Source: Fulvitalea axinellae (GTDB lineage Bacteria > Bacteroidota > Bacteroidia > Cytophagales > Cyclobacteriaceae). Taken from it: a stretch of 64,000 bases of DNA. Location of the stretch: the NCBI RefSeq assembly GCF_036492835.1, contig NZ_AP025314.1, positions 3,762,010 through 3,826,009 on the forward strand, written 5' to 3'. Shown here piece after piece: positions 27,828-36,383 of this stretch. The position numbers and the translations under genes are program-made. The notes beneath the pieces are model-generated. The model had not been told where the DNA came from. It made no database searches and worked only from the letters and a program-made list of their open reading frames with translations. Position 1 is the first letter of the stretch. Each line of letters begins with the position of its first letter.

Positions 27828-27899
27828 ACCTTTCCTTTTTCGGGCGAATATTACGCCCTTTGCGTCCTCCAACTTTTACTGTAAGGCTCACTCGCTACG

Positions 27900-28883
27900 T
27901 TGAAAAACTGGAAAAACATCTTACCCCAAATCAAACGCTTTCTGCGTTATCTCGCTCCAGCCGACAAGGAACGCCTGAAGATTATGATCATGTGTTTTGT
28001 CACGGCCACGATCTTTTGGTTTTTCAACGCCCTGAACAAAGATTACAGAACGGACATCACTTATCCGATCTCTTTCGAATACGAAAACCCGGAGGAGTAT
28101 ACTGTAGTTGAACCTCTTCCGGAAAACATGACCGTACAGATCAAAGGCCGCGGTTGGCGTTTGCTTTCTCTTGTTTTCGACTACGATCCGGAGCCTTTTC
28201 CGATAATCCTCACCGCTCCTGACGAGATCAAAACGCAGAACACCGCTCCGCTGATGCAATCGATAAAGAACTTCTTCAAGGAGCGCCACGATATCTTTGT
28301 CGACAACATTATGCCTACGGCTTTTCAAATCGATATCGAAACCCGAGTCGAACGTAAGCTTCCCGCATATGTTGACCCAAGCACCCTAAAGCTTGGGAAA
28401 AATATCCGGCTCAAAGGAGTTCCGACAGTTACCCCTAAGTTGGTTTCCGTTACCGGACCCGACAAATATGTCAATAGCCTTCCGGACTCGATCGCCATCA
28501 GTCTTTCAGACCAAACCATCGAGGAAAACTTTGACGAAAACGTTCCTATCGAAATCCCTAACTCCGATTGGATTGAAACATACCCGTCAAAAGTCAAGGT
28601 CAGAATCGAAGTTTATACGGTGGCGAGCCTCCAACACAGAGCCGTTGTCGTTCCCGTCAATTTCCCTTACGGATATAAATTGGCCACCGACATAACGTGG
28701 CTGAGCTACACGATACCGAAAGACCATCCCGACCGCCTTTCGGACCAAGATTTCATCGTGGAAGCGGACTTCAGAAAGATGCTTCCCGACTCTACAATCA
28801 GACCTGAATTAGTACAATTCCCATCAGGAGTAGAGTCCGTGAAACTTGACACAATGCGACTCAAGGTCATCCATTTGAGATAA
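27900..28883 (+). CDS. YbbR/CdaR-like membrane protein
   Basis: A 327-residue protein starting at a TTG (27900), the only suitable start after the yajC hairpin. It has one N-terminal transmembrane helix (about 28-42, IMCFVTATIFWFFNAL), then repeated extracytoplasmic YbbR-type beta units (about 50-320), for example ITYPISFEYENPEEYTVVEPLP and LKGVPTVTPKLVSVTGPDKYVNSL. In Firmicutes, YbbR proteins regulate the c-di-AMP cyclase; in Bacteroidota they sit between yajC and coaE, as here, and no cyclase is adjacent. It ends 8 bp before coaE. Confidence 0.88.
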   Translation: MKNWKNILPQIKRFLRYLAPADKERLKIMIMCFVTATIFWFFNALNKDYRTDITYPISFEYENPEEYTVVEPLPENMTVQIKGRGWRLLSLVFDYDPEPFPIILTAPDEIKTQNTAPLMQSIKNFFKERHDIFVDNIMPTAFQIDIETRVERKLPAYVDPSTLKLGKNIRLKGVPTVTPKLVSVTGPDKYVNSLPDSIAISLSDQTIEENFDENVPIEIPNSDWIETYPSKVKVRIEVYTVASLQHRAVVVPVNFPYGYKLATDITWLSYTIPKDHPDRLSDQDFIVEADFRKMLPDSTIRPELVQFPSGVESVKLDTMRLKVIHLR

Positions 28884-28891
28884 ACCCCAAC

Positions 28892-29482
28892 ATGCTAAAG
28901 ATAGGAATCACGGGCGGAATCGGCTCCGGAAAGTCGGTGGTATGCCGTATTTTCAAGACGCTGGGCGTGCCCGTTTACGACGCCGACAGCCAAGCCCGAA
29001 AGCTTATGAACCGCTCCGCCGAACTGATCGAGAAAATTCAGGACGCTTTCGGCAAAGAAACATATAAGGAAGGGAAACTTGACAGGCAACACTTGGCGCA
29101 GAAGGTATTCGGAAACCCAGAAGCGCTTCAGAAGCTTAATTCTCTGGTACACCCGGCCGTGGCTTCGGATTTTGAAAAATGGACAGGGGAACAATCCTCA
29201 AAAGGCCACAAATACGCCATAAAAGAAGCTGCGGTGATGTTGGAACACGGAAAACCGCCGGAACTTGATTATGTAATAGCCGTAAGCACTCCGGAAGATA
29301 TACGGATCGACAGGATAAAGCTTCGCGACCCGCAACGCTCCGAAGAGCAGATCAAATCGATTATGGCCCGCCAACTTCCTCAAAAAACCATAGTGGAAAG
29401 AGCCGATTTCGAAATAAAAAACAACGACAGCCTATCGGTTCTACAACAAGCTTTAGAGCTTCATAAAAAACTGAGCCTTTAA
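28892..29482 (+). CDS. coaE: Dephospho-CoA kinase
   Basis: Last step of coenzyme A synthesis: ATP-dependent phosphorylation of the 3' hydroxyl of dephospho-CoA. The 196-residue product has the P-loop GGIGSGKSVVCRIF at 8-21, the YDADSQARKLM motif, a lid with LRDPQRSEEQIKSIMARQLPQ, and a conserved ADFEIKNND near the C-terminus. It is the last gene of the block and ends before a strong bidirectional terminator. Confidence 0.96.
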   Translation: MLKIGITGGIGSGKSVVCRIFKTLGVPVYDADSQARKLMNRSAELIEKIQDAFGKETYKEGKLDRQHLAQKVFGNPEALQKLNSLVHPAVASDFEKWTGEQSSKGHKYAIKEAAVMLEHGKPPELDYVIAVSTPEDIRIDRIKLRDPQRSEEQIKSIMARQLPQKTIVERADFEIKNNDSLSVLQQALELHKKLSL

Positions 29483-29500
29483 GCTTTTCGAGAAATAAGA

Positions 29501-29547
29501 CATAAAAAAATTCTTCCCGGAAATTAACCGGGAAGAATTTTTTTATG
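29501..29547. terminator. Bidirectional terminator between coaE and cysN
   Basis: A 20-bp perfect stem (CATAAAAAAATTCTTCCCGG and its complement) with a 7-nt loop. A/T-rich arms on both sides make it work for both converging genes. Confidence 0.95.
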
Positions 29548-29564
29548 TCGTTACGATCTTTGGT

Positions 29565-30839
29565 TTAAATCACCATTCCGGCGCCTACGGTTACGTTTGT
29601 AGACTCGTCAATGATGATAAAACTACCCGTTTCGCGGTTTCTGTGATACGAATCAACGAAAAGTGGGTTAGTCGTCTTCAATTTCACCCTAACGATATCG
29701 TTAACCTTCACACTCTTATCGTCCTCGATCAAATCAAGGGTATTGATATTAACCTTGTTCACTACTTCGGTCACCATACAACGCGCTTCATTAGAAGTGT
29801 GTCGGATAACGTATTTCGTTCTAGGAGTCATCGGCTGTTCGCTCATCCAGCAAAGTGTAGCTTCGAACTCGCGTACAGATTCCGGAAGGTTCTCCGTACC
29901 CACGATCATTCCTCCACGGCTGATGTCGATCTCGTCTTCAAGAGTCAACGTTACGGACATTGGAGGGAAAGCCTCTTCCAAATCACCGCCCATCGACACG
30001 ATAGCTTTCACCTTCGTAGTCAAACCTGACGGCAATACCGTAACCTCGTCGCCCGGATGGAAAACACCACCGCTCACGCGACCGGCGAATCCGCGGAAAT
30101 CGTGGAATTCGTCAGAGTGAGGGCGGATAACCGTCTGTACAGGGAAGCGTTGGTCTTCGTAGTTACGGTCGCCGCTTAGCTCAACGTTTTCCAAGTGTCC
30201 CAACAATGTCGGACCTTGGTACCAAGGCATTTTTTCCGACTCGTTCACGACGTTGTCGCCGTAAAGCGCGCTGATCGGGAACACTTCGAATTCTTTTACA
30301 CCAAGCTTTTCGGCGAAAGCCGTCACTTCGGCCTTAATGCTATTGTAAACGCCCTCGTCGTAATCCGCCAAGTCCATTTTGTTCACACAAAAAGCGACGT
30401 GAGGAATACCCAACGAGTGGGCGATATATGTATGGCGGCAAGTCTGCTCCACAACACCGTGGCGGGCGTCGATAAGGATAACCGCCAAGTTTGCCGTAGA
30501 CGCGCCAGTCACCATATTGCGGGTGTACTGGATGTGGCCCGGAGTATCGGCGATGATAAACTTACGCTTCGGCGTAGCGAAGTAACGGTAAGCCACGTCG
30601 ATCGTGATACCCTGTTCGCGCTCGGCGCGGAGACCGTCAGTCAAAAGGGCCAAGTTCACGTTCTCGTCGCCACGGCGACGGCTCGATTCCTCAACGGCCT
30701 CAAGTTGGTCTTCAAAAATTGATTTCGAATCATAGAGCAAGCGCCCGATCAGGGTACTTTTGCCGTCGTCGACACTGCCCGCGGTAGTGAAGCGGAGCAA
30801 CTCCATGTCAAGATATGTATTGCTGTCTGTAGCCTGCAT
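29565..30839 (-). CDS. cysN: Sulfate adenylyltransferase subunit 1 (GTPase)
   Basis: GTP-driven subunit of ATP sulfurylase, which makes adenosine 5'-phosphosulfate with CysD. The 424-residue protein is an EF-Tu-like GTPase: P-loop GSVDDGKSTLIGRLLYDS (17-34), switch motif ITIDVAYRYF, DTPGHIQYTRNM, and the NKMD specificity motif, followed by beta-barrel domains. It is not fused to an APS kinase; that activity is on the separate cysC gene upstream. It is last in the cysC-cysD-cysN order. Confidence 0.96.
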   Translation of the reverse strand: MQATDSNTYLDMELLRFTTAGSVDDGKSTLIGRLLYDSKSIFEDQLEAVEESSRRRGDENVNLALLTDGLRAEREQGITIDVAYRYFATPKRKFIIADTPGHIQYTRNMVTGASTANLAVILIDARHGVVEQTCRHTYIAHSLGIPHVAFCVNKMDLADYDEGVYNSIKAEVTAFAEKLGVKEFEVFPISALYGDNVVNESEKMPWYQGPTLLGHLENVELSGDRNYEDQRFPVQTVIRPHSDEFHDFRGFAGRVSGGVFHPGDEVTVLPSGLTTKVKAIVSMGGDLEEAFPPMSVTLTLEDEIDISRGGMIVGTENLPESVREFEATLCWMSEQPMTPRTKYVIRHTSNEARCMVTEVVNKVNINTLDLIEDDKSVKVNDIVRVKLKTTNPLFVDSYHRNRETGSFIIIDESTNVTVGAGMVI

Positions 30840-30907
30840 GGTTTCTTTTTCGATAATGGACGCCGGACTGGCCGTCGCGTCCGTGTTGTACGCTTTACTA
30901 CTTTACA

Positions 30908-31813
30908 CTAGAAATAACCTTGGCGCTTACGGTCTTCCATAGCGGCCTCCGAACGTTTGTCATCGGCGCGGGTTCCGCGTTCGGTTTGCCTTGAAGCGGC
31001 AACTTCCTCGATGATGTCCTCAAGCGTAGAGGCGTCCGAGAATACGGCGCCGGTACAAGTCATATCACCGATGGTACGGAAACGAACCACACGGTTTTCA
31101 GGAATTTCCGTTTCCCTTCTCGGGATTACGTCCGTAGCGGCCAAAGGCACTCCGTCGCGCAAGAAGATGTCGCGCTTGTGAGAAAAGTAAAGCGACGGCA
31201 ATTCGATTCCCTCATGGAGAATGTACTGCCAGATATCCATTTCAGTCCAGTTCGAAATCGGGAACACACGGAAATGCTCGCCCATTTGGTGGCGTCCGTT
31301 AAAGATGTTCCAGAGTTCCGGGCGCTGGTTTTTAGGATCCCACTGACCGAAGTCGTCACGGTGAGAGAAAAAGCGTTCCTTGGCGCGAGCTTTTTCCTCG
31401 TCGCGGCGGGCACCACCCATGCAGGCGTCGAATTTGTTTGTCTCGATAGTGTCGAGCAAAGTAACGGTTTGCAAAGCGTTACGGCTTGCGTTGAAGCCCT
31501 TTTCCTCCACCACTTTGCCTTCGTCGATAGACTGTTGTACGGAACCGACAACAAGGCGGGCACCGATTTTCTCGACGTATCTGTCACGGAACTCGATCGT
31601 CTCCGGGAAGTTGTGCCCAGTGTCCACGTGTACCAACGGGAACGGGATTTTGGCGGGATAAAAAGCTTTCACGGCCAAGTGGGCCACTACTATAGAGTCT
31701 TTACCTCCGGAAAACAGTAATGCAGGATTCTCGAATTGAGCGGCCACCTCGCGGATCACGTACATGGCTTCCGCCTCAAGCTCCTTAAGGTGTGTTAAGT
31801 TATATGATTTCAT
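30908..31813 (-). CDS. cysD: Sulfate adenylyltransferase subunit 2
   Basis: Catalytic subunit of ATP sulfurylase, 301 residues. The PP-loop FSGGKDSIVVAHLA (33-46) and the downstream VDTGHNFPETIEFRD, GARRDEEKARAKER and FPISNWTEMDIWQYI segments are characteristic. The C-terminus has the conserved RRETEIPENRVVRFRTIGDMTCTGAV and ERGTRADDK. It starts 13 bp after the cysC stop and forms a heterodimer with CysN. Confidence 0.97.
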   Translation of the reverse strand: MKSYNLTHLKELEAEAMYVIREVAAQFENPALLFSGGKDSIVVAHLAVKAFYPAKIPFPLVHVDTGHNFPETIEFRDRYVEKIGARLVVGSVQQSIDEGKVVEEKGFNASRNALQTVTLLDTIETNKFDACMGGARRDEEKARAKERFFSHRDDFGQWDPKNQRPELWNIFNGRHQMGEHFRVFPISNWTEMDIWQYILHEGIELPSLYFSHKRDIFLRDGVPLAATDVIPRRETEIPENRVVRFRTIGDMTCTGAVFSDASTLEDIIEEVAASRQTERGTRADDKRSEAAMEDRKRQGYF

Positions 31814-31826
31814 GGAACTCCTTTTT

Positions 31827-32432
31827 TTATTCCACCTCGTATTTTATTTTCTCCAAAACGGCCTCCACCAACTTGCGGTGCGATTCCTCCAACGGTTCTT
31901 TGTCCGTAGAGACAACCAAATCGGCCGTTTGCGGCTCCTCGAAAGGAGAATCTATGCCTGTGAAATTCTTGATCTCTCCGGCGCGGGCCTTGGCATAAAG
32001 GCCCTTTACGTCGCGACGCTCACATTCCTCAACCGAACAGCTGACAAACACCTCGAAATACCGGTCTCCGACAATCTCCCGAGCCATACATCGGATTTCT
32101 TCGGTAGGGCTAATCATCGAACAAATGGTCACTACGCCACATTTGGCGAATAGTTTGGCCGTTTCGGCAGCTCGACGGATGTTCTCCTTCCGGTCCTCCT
32201 CGGAAAAACCCAGGTTGTTGTTGATGCCGACGCGCAAATTATCGCCGTCGAGCAACTGGGTCAGGAATCCCTGCTCGTGCAGGGTGTTTTCCAAAGCTCT
32301 AGCCAACGTGCTTTTTCCCGAGCCGGACAGCCCAACCATCCAGATGACATAAGCCCTTTGCTTAAGTCTTTCTTCCTTGTCCTCAGTCTGAAGCAAGGTG
32401 TCGAAAATTGGGTAAATGTTTTCAGCAGTCAT
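31827..32432 (-). CDS. cysC: Adenylylsulfate kinase
   Basis: Phosphorylates APS to PAPS. The 201-residue protein has the P-loop GLSGSGKSTLARALE (34-48), the APS-binding DGDNLRVGINNNLGFSEEDRKENIRR and FVSCSVEECERRDVKGLYAKARAG. It is the first gene of cysCDN. PAPS reductase genes are not nearby, so the pathway here produces activated sulfate either for assimilation encoded elsewhere or for sulfotransferases. A structured leader with a TAAATTTG promoter element precedes it. Confidence 0.95.
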   Translation of the reverse strand: MTAENIYPIFDTLLQTEDKEERLKQRAYVIWMVGLSGSGKSTLARALENTLHEQGFLTQLLDGDNLRVGINNNLGFSEEDRKENIRRAAETAKLFAKCGVVTICSMISPTEEIRCMAREIVGDRYFEVFVSCSVEECERRDVKGLYAKARAGEIKNFTGIDSPFEEPQTADLVVSTDKEPLEESHRKLVEAVLEKIKYEVE

Positions 32433-32476
32433 GGTTCGCGGGTGTTGATACCCGATCTTTTTTGTGAGATAAAACT

Positions 32477-32540
32477 CTTTGGACAGGCAACTATTCCGGT
32501 TTTATTCAAACGGACACCTGCCTTTTCAGGTACTCCAAAG
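32477..32540 (-). promoter_or_regulatory. Structured leader upstream of cysC
   Basis: On the minus strand a 64-nt element is closed by a perfect 7-bp stem CTTTGGA (32540-32534) / TCCAAAG (32483-32477). Inside is a hairpin ACCTG / CAGGT (32531-32527 with 32520-32516). An alternative pairing of GGCAGG (32522-32517) with CCTGTC (32487-32482) would exclude that hairpin. It lies in the predicted 5' UTR, 45 nt before the ATG. I cannot match it to a known riboswitch. Confidence 0.4.
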
Positions 32541-32563
32541 CGTCACAGTCTTTAGTTGGATGC

Positions 32564-32571
32564 CAAATTTA
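32564..32571 (-). promoter_or_regulatory. Candidate -7 element for cysCDN
   Basis: TAAATTTG on the minus strand matches the Bacteroidota TAnnTTTG consensus. The start site would be near 32557, giving a 5' UTR of about 125 nt that contains the structured element. The -33 region is weak. Confidence 0.5.
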
Positions 32572-32707
32572 ACACATTAATCCTGAATAAGAAATAAGCC
32601 CATTCATTACGAGTTTCATATCCACTAAACGTTTCCGGTATAAAATTATCGCGCAAGCGTACTTTTGATGCCAGCCCAAGCAACCCTTCCAGGTCATGGC
32701 AAACAAA
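32572..32707. other. Remainder of the lptF-cysC spacer
   Basis: The 335-bp spacer between lptF (stop 32768) and cysC (start 32432) holds the lptF terminator, the cysC promoter and the leader. The remaining ~135 bp show no supported gene; a 65-codon minus-strand frame here runs through the terminator and is not accepted. Confidence 0.5.
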
Positions 32708-32741
32708 AAAGCCTCCCTCAGCATACGCAAAAGAAGGCTTT
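32708..32741 (-). terminator. Terminator after lptF
   Basis: Stem AAAGCCT / AGGCTTT with a 20-nt loop; the minus strand continues as TTTTTTG. It lies 27 bp after the lptF stop. Confidence 0.75.
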
Positions 32742-32767
32742 CCTATCATTACAGGATCGTTTTCGTC

Positions 32768-33850
32768 TTATTTAGGCGCTATCTTGTATAAATAAGCCCC
32801 GATTGCCGCAAAGACCACATTCGGTATCCATACGGCTACTATAGGGTTCATGGAGCCTGCTTCGGCCATGGTTCGGCTAAACATAAAGAATATAATGTAG
32901 ACAAAAGCCAAAGTAAATCCGATGGCTATCTGTGCCCCGGCGCCTCCACGCGATTTTTTTGAGGATACCACAACTCCGATCAGCGTCAGGATAATTACTG
33001 CGAACGGGGATGTGAAACGGATATATTTTTCAACAACGTAAGGCAACACGTTATCGGCTCCACGAGTACGCAAATCGGCGATATACTCATCCAGCTCCGG
33101 CATTGTCAAGGCTTCGTAAAGCCGGTTTTGGTTGCCGAAATATTTTGGGGAAATATTAAGTAACGTGTCCAACTGTTTTCCTGAAGAGACGGAGACATGC
33201 CCTTTGTCGTCAATATCCCGGCGTTCCCAGTCTTTGAACCTCCAACCTATCGAATCGCCTCTCCACTGCATCCGGCGGGCCGTGAGTTTCGACACCACTT
33301 TGGCGCCGTCCATTTCCTCCAGTGTTACGGTACGCCCAGAATCCGACCCTACATTATAAGAATAAAGGTACAGATAAAGGTTATCGGCCACTTTCACGTG
33401 AACGTTTTTCTGGTCAAAGCTATAATCACCGCCCTGACGAAACTCCTGCTCGAAGAGCAAACGGTTTTTGTTCGTATTCGGAATCACCCAACCATTGAGG
33501 CCAAAACTCAGAACACCCACTAACACGGACCCGACAATATAAGGCTGAAGTAGCCTGTTGAAACTTACGCCACCGCTCAGGATCGCCACAATTTCGGAAC
33601 GCCCGGTAAGCATTGCCGTCACGTACACCGTAGCTATAAAGATGGTCAAAGGCGTAATAAAATTCGCCACCCAAATGCCGAAATCCAGATAATACCGGAA
33701 CACTTGAGCGCCCGGAGCGGCGTTCTCAATATATTTTTGGTTGTTTTCCGCAAAGTCGATTACGCAGACGACTGACACGATAATCAACACCACGAAGAAA
33801 AAAGTCGTCAGGAATTTCCTGATAATATAGCGGTCAAGGATTTTAAACAT
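32768..33850 (-). CDS. LptF/LptG-family lipopolysaccharide export permease
   Basis: A 360-residue inner-membrane permease of the Lpt system. It has helices at about 15-35, 60-85 and 100-122, a periplasmic beta-jellyroll (about 125-265), and three more helices (about 275-358). The N-terminus MFKILDRYIIRKFLTTFF and the TAMLTGRSEIVAILSGGVSFNRLLQPYIVG coupling helix are diagnostic. Whether it is the F or G paralogue cannot be decided here. It follows tgt on the same strand, an order seen in many Bacteroidota. Confidence 0.92.
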   Translation of the reverse strand: MFKILDRYIIRKFLTTFFFVVLIIVSVVCVIDFAENNQKYIENAAPGAQVFRYYLDFGIWVANFITPLTIFIATVYVTAMLTGRSEIVAILSGGVSFNRLLQPYIVGSVLVGVLSFGLNGWVIPNTNKNRLLFEQEFRQGGDYSFDQKNVHVKVADNLYLYLYSYNVGSDSGRTVTLEEMDGAKVVSKLTARRMQWRGDSIGWRFKDWERRDIDDKGHVSVSSGKQLDTLLNISPKYFGNQNRLYEALTMPELDEYIADLRTRGADNVLPYVVEKYIRFTSPFAVIILTLIGVVVSSKKSRGGAGAQIAIGFTLAFVYIIFFMFSRTMAEAGSMNPIVAVWIPNVVFAAIGAYLYKIAPK

Positions 33851-33930
33851 AGCTCGGTCGCAATCTCACTGGTAAAAAGTCCGTAATTCTTTCTCTTGGA
33901 CACTGACAAACAATCCGACGGACAAAGAAC

Positions 33931-33957
33931 AGGGGAAACAGCCACACCGTTTCCCCT
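33931..33957 (-). terminator. Hairpin between tgt and lptF
   Basis: A 9-bp perfect stem AGGGGAAAC / GTTTCCCCT with a 9-nt loop in the 121-bp gap between tgt and lptF. It is followed on the minus strand by GTTCTTTG. It may be an attenuator within the tgt-lptF unit. Confidence 0.55.
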
Positions 33958-33971
33958 CCATATATCGTCAC

Positions 33972-35102
33972 TTACAGCCTGCGGCTGACTTTCTCCACCA
34001 TCATGTTCTTCCAACTGGCAAATTCGCCAGTCTTAATTTTCTCTCTGGCTTCGTTTACCAACCAAAGATAGAAGGTCAAATTGTGAATGCTGGCAATTTG
34101 GGCACCCAACATTTCCTTGGCATGAACCAAATGCCTCAAATAAGCCTTCGTATAGAACAACGACACATGACCTCCGATATTGGCGTCGATCGGAGAAAAA
34201 TCGTCCTTCCACTTCTCGTTACGGATATTTATAATACCCTCGCTCGTAAACAGCATTCCGTTACGGGCGTTTCGGGTAGGCATCACGCAGTCTAGCATAT
34301 CCACACCCAAAGCGATACTTTCCAAAATATTCGCAGGAGTTCCCACTCCCATCAAATATCTCGGCTTGTCTTCCGGAAGAATGTTCGTTACCAAGTCGGT
34401 GGTTTCGTACATCATCTCCGCCGGCTCGCCCACTGACAATCCGCCAATGGCGTTTCCGTCACGGCCGTACGAAGCGATAGTTTCCGCCGAACGCTCACGC
34501 AGATCTTTGTATACGCTACCCTGCACGATAGGGAAAAGTGTCTGGTTGTAGCCGTAAAGGCCTTCCGTCTCGTCTACCCTGTCTACGCAACGCTTCAACC
34601 AACGGTGCGTGCGCTCCATTGAGTTTTTGGCGTAAGCGTAATCGCACGGATAAGGCGTACATTCGTCGAAAGCCATGATGATATCGGCGCCGATCTTGCG
34701 TTCGATATCCATCACGCCTTCTGGCGTAAACATATGTCTGGATCCATCGATGTGCGATTTAAACATCACGCCCTCTTCGGTGATCTTCCGCGTTCCGGCC
34801 AACGAAAACACCTGATATCCGCCACTATCGGTCAAAATCGGGCGGTCCCAGCCGTTAAACTTGTGCAATCCGCCGGCCTGCTGAAGGATATCCAGCCCCG
34901 GACGCAAATACAAATGATATGTGTTACCCAGAATAATCTGAGCTTTAACATCTTCCTTCAACTCCCGTGTATGCACGGCCTTAACGGTCCCCGCAGTACC
35001 TACAGGCATGAATATCGGCGTGCGGATAGTCCCGTGGTCGGTCGTGATTTCTCCTGCCCGCGCCTTACTCTTCGGGTCTTTGTGTTGCAACTCGAATTTC
35101 AT
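33972..35102 (-). CDS. tgt: Queuine/preQ1 tRNA-guanine transglycosylase lacking the zinc cysteines
   Basis: Exchanges guanine-34 of tRNA(Asp, Asn, His, Tyr) for preQ1. The 376-residue length is normal and the active-site segments are intact: LTDSGGYQVFSLAG, GSRHMFTPEGVMDIERKIGADIIMAFDEC, and GGLSVGEP. The C-terminal zinc site is not: where most bacterial Tgt have CxCxxC, this protein reads IDANIGGHVSLFYTKAYLRHL (about 305-325), with no cysteine, although the final histidine (H340, SIHNL) remains. Related Bacteroidota proteins appear to share this from memory. The preceding TATTTTTG is a likely promoter element. Confidence 0.94.
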   Translation of the reverse strand: MKFELQHKDPKSKARAGEITTDHGTIRTPIFMPVGTAGTVKAVHTRELKEDVKAQIILGNTYHLYLRPGLDILQQAGGLHKFNGWDRPILTDSGGYQVFSLAGTRKITEEGVMFKSHIDGSRHMFTPEGVMDIERKIGADIIMAFDECTPYPCDYAYAKNSMERTHRWLKRCVDRVDETEGLYGYNQTLFPIVQGSVYKDLRERSAETIASYGRDGNAIGGLSVGEPAEMMYETTDLVTNILPEDKPRYLMGVGTPANILESIALGVDMLDCVMPTRNARNGMLFTSEGIINIRNEKWKDDFSPIDANIGGHVSLFYTKAYLRHLVHAKEMLGAQIASIHNLTFYLWLVNEAREKIKTGEFASWKNMMVEKVSRRL

Positions 35103-35125
35103 CCTTACTCTCTCTAGTGAACGGA

Positions 35126-35133
35126 CAAAAATA
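35126..35133 (-). promoter_or_regulatory. Candidate -7 element for tgt
   Basis: TATTTTTG on the minus strand fits TAnnTTTG and lies 24 bp before the tgt ATG. No good -33 TTTG is seen. Confidence 0.4.
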
Positions 35134-35270
35134 GCCCAATTATTCTTAAAATTGAATTTAATTGATGAACTTACGTTGCGCTTTTCCGCCCAAAAGGCGA
35201 AAACAGCGGACGGCTCAGTGTGTGCGGGACACCGGTTTTGGTTCCCGAAAGGATAACATCGAAAAAGAAC

Positions 35271-36383
35271 ATGTTGATTGATATCATATTTGTATTTTTT
35301 TTGGCTTCGGCTTTCATTCGCCTGTTTTATTCGCTACTTTTCTTTACAAGAAACACCGTCCCGGAACAGCCGGCGACCAAGGAAGCGCAAAGCGTTCCGG
35401 TTTCCGTTATCGTATGCGCACACAACGAATTGGAGAATCTGAAAGAACTCCTTCCCGCGCTTTACGTACAAAATCACAACGATTTCGAAATCATAGTGGC
35501 CGATGACCGCTCAACCGACGGCACGGGCGATTGGCTACGGCAAGAAATCCCGAAAAGCCGGGGAAGACTGCGTAGCGTAAGGGTGGATGAGACACCCTCC
35601 CACATCGACCACAAGAAGTTCGCCGTGACGATGGCCGTGAAGGCCGCGCGTCACGAACGCATGCTCTTCACCGACGCCGACTGCCGTCCAGCTTCCGAAA
35701 ATTGGGTAGCCGGCATGGCTTCAAAATTCGACAAAGGCGTGGATTTCGTTATCGGTTATTGCCAATACCAACGTAGACGGGGCCTGTTGAACGCACTGAT
35801 TCGTTTTGAAACGATGATGAGCGGACTACTTTACTTGGGCTTTGCCCGTGCGGGCAATCCTTACATGGCCGTAGGCCGAAATATGGCTTACCGCAAGTCC
35901 GTTTTCCTGGCCAATAACGGATTTGGAAAACTGCAGGGCATTACCGGTGGTGACGACGACCTGCTGGTAAACAAGCTGGCCAACAGGAAAAACGCAAGAG
36001 TGGCCACGGGCAAAGACGTCGCCGTGTTGTCCGTGCCAAAAACTACATGGAGAGGCTTCGGAAGACAAAAGACCAGACATTTGTCTGTCGGGAAATATTA
36101 CAAAACCACCGACAGAATTGCCTTAGGAATCTTTTATCTTTCGATAATTATATTTTGGTCGTCATTTATTACGTTATTAAGTGCAACCCACGAACTATAT
36201 TGGGTTGCGGGCGGTTATTCCGTCGTAATGTTGGTGACAACGGCCGTATGGGGAATGGCCGCGAAACGGATGCCTGACGATTTCAGGGTATGGAAAATAC
36301 CCGTCCTGGATTTCCTTTTCCCGGTTTATTACATTCTTATCGGATTACGGGCGTTCTTTTCAAAAAAGGTTCAATGGAGCTAA
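35271..36383 (+). CDS. Membrane-anchored family 2 glycosyltransferase
   Basis: A 370-residue processive-type GT2 enzyme. The ATG at 35271 gives an N-terminal helix (MLIDIIFVFFLASAFIRLFYSLLFF). The GT-A domain (about 40-270) shows VIVCAHNELENL, ADDRSTDGT, the metal-binding DADCRP, the acceptor-site TGGDDDLL and a QKTRHLS segment in place of the QxxRW motif. Two to three C-terminal helices follow (about 285-365). The acceptor is unknown. Its last ten bases overlap the sigma-factor start, implying co-translation. Confidence 0.87.
   Translation: MLIDIIFVFFLASAFIRLFYSLLFFTRNTVPEQPATKEAQSVPVSVIVCAHNELENLKELLPALYVQNHNDFEIIVADDRSTDGTGDWLRQEIPKSRGRLRSVRVDETPSHIDHKKFAVTMAVKAARHERMLFTDADCRPASENWVAGMASKFDKGVDFVIGYCQYQRRRGLLNALIRFETMMSGLLYLGFARAGNPYMAVGRNMAYRKSVFLANNGFGKLQGITGGDDDLLVNKLANRKNARVATGKDVAVLSVPKTTWRGFGRQKTRHLSVGKYYKTTDRIALGIFYLSIIIFWSSFITLLSATHELYWVAGGYSVVMLVTTAVWGMAAKRMPDDFRVWKIPVLDFLFPVYYILIGLRAFFSKKVQWS

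Noticed and set aside
32552..32749. 65-codon minus-strand ORF between lptF and cysC
   Set aside because: It contains the lptF terminator and the cysC promoter region and has no family features.
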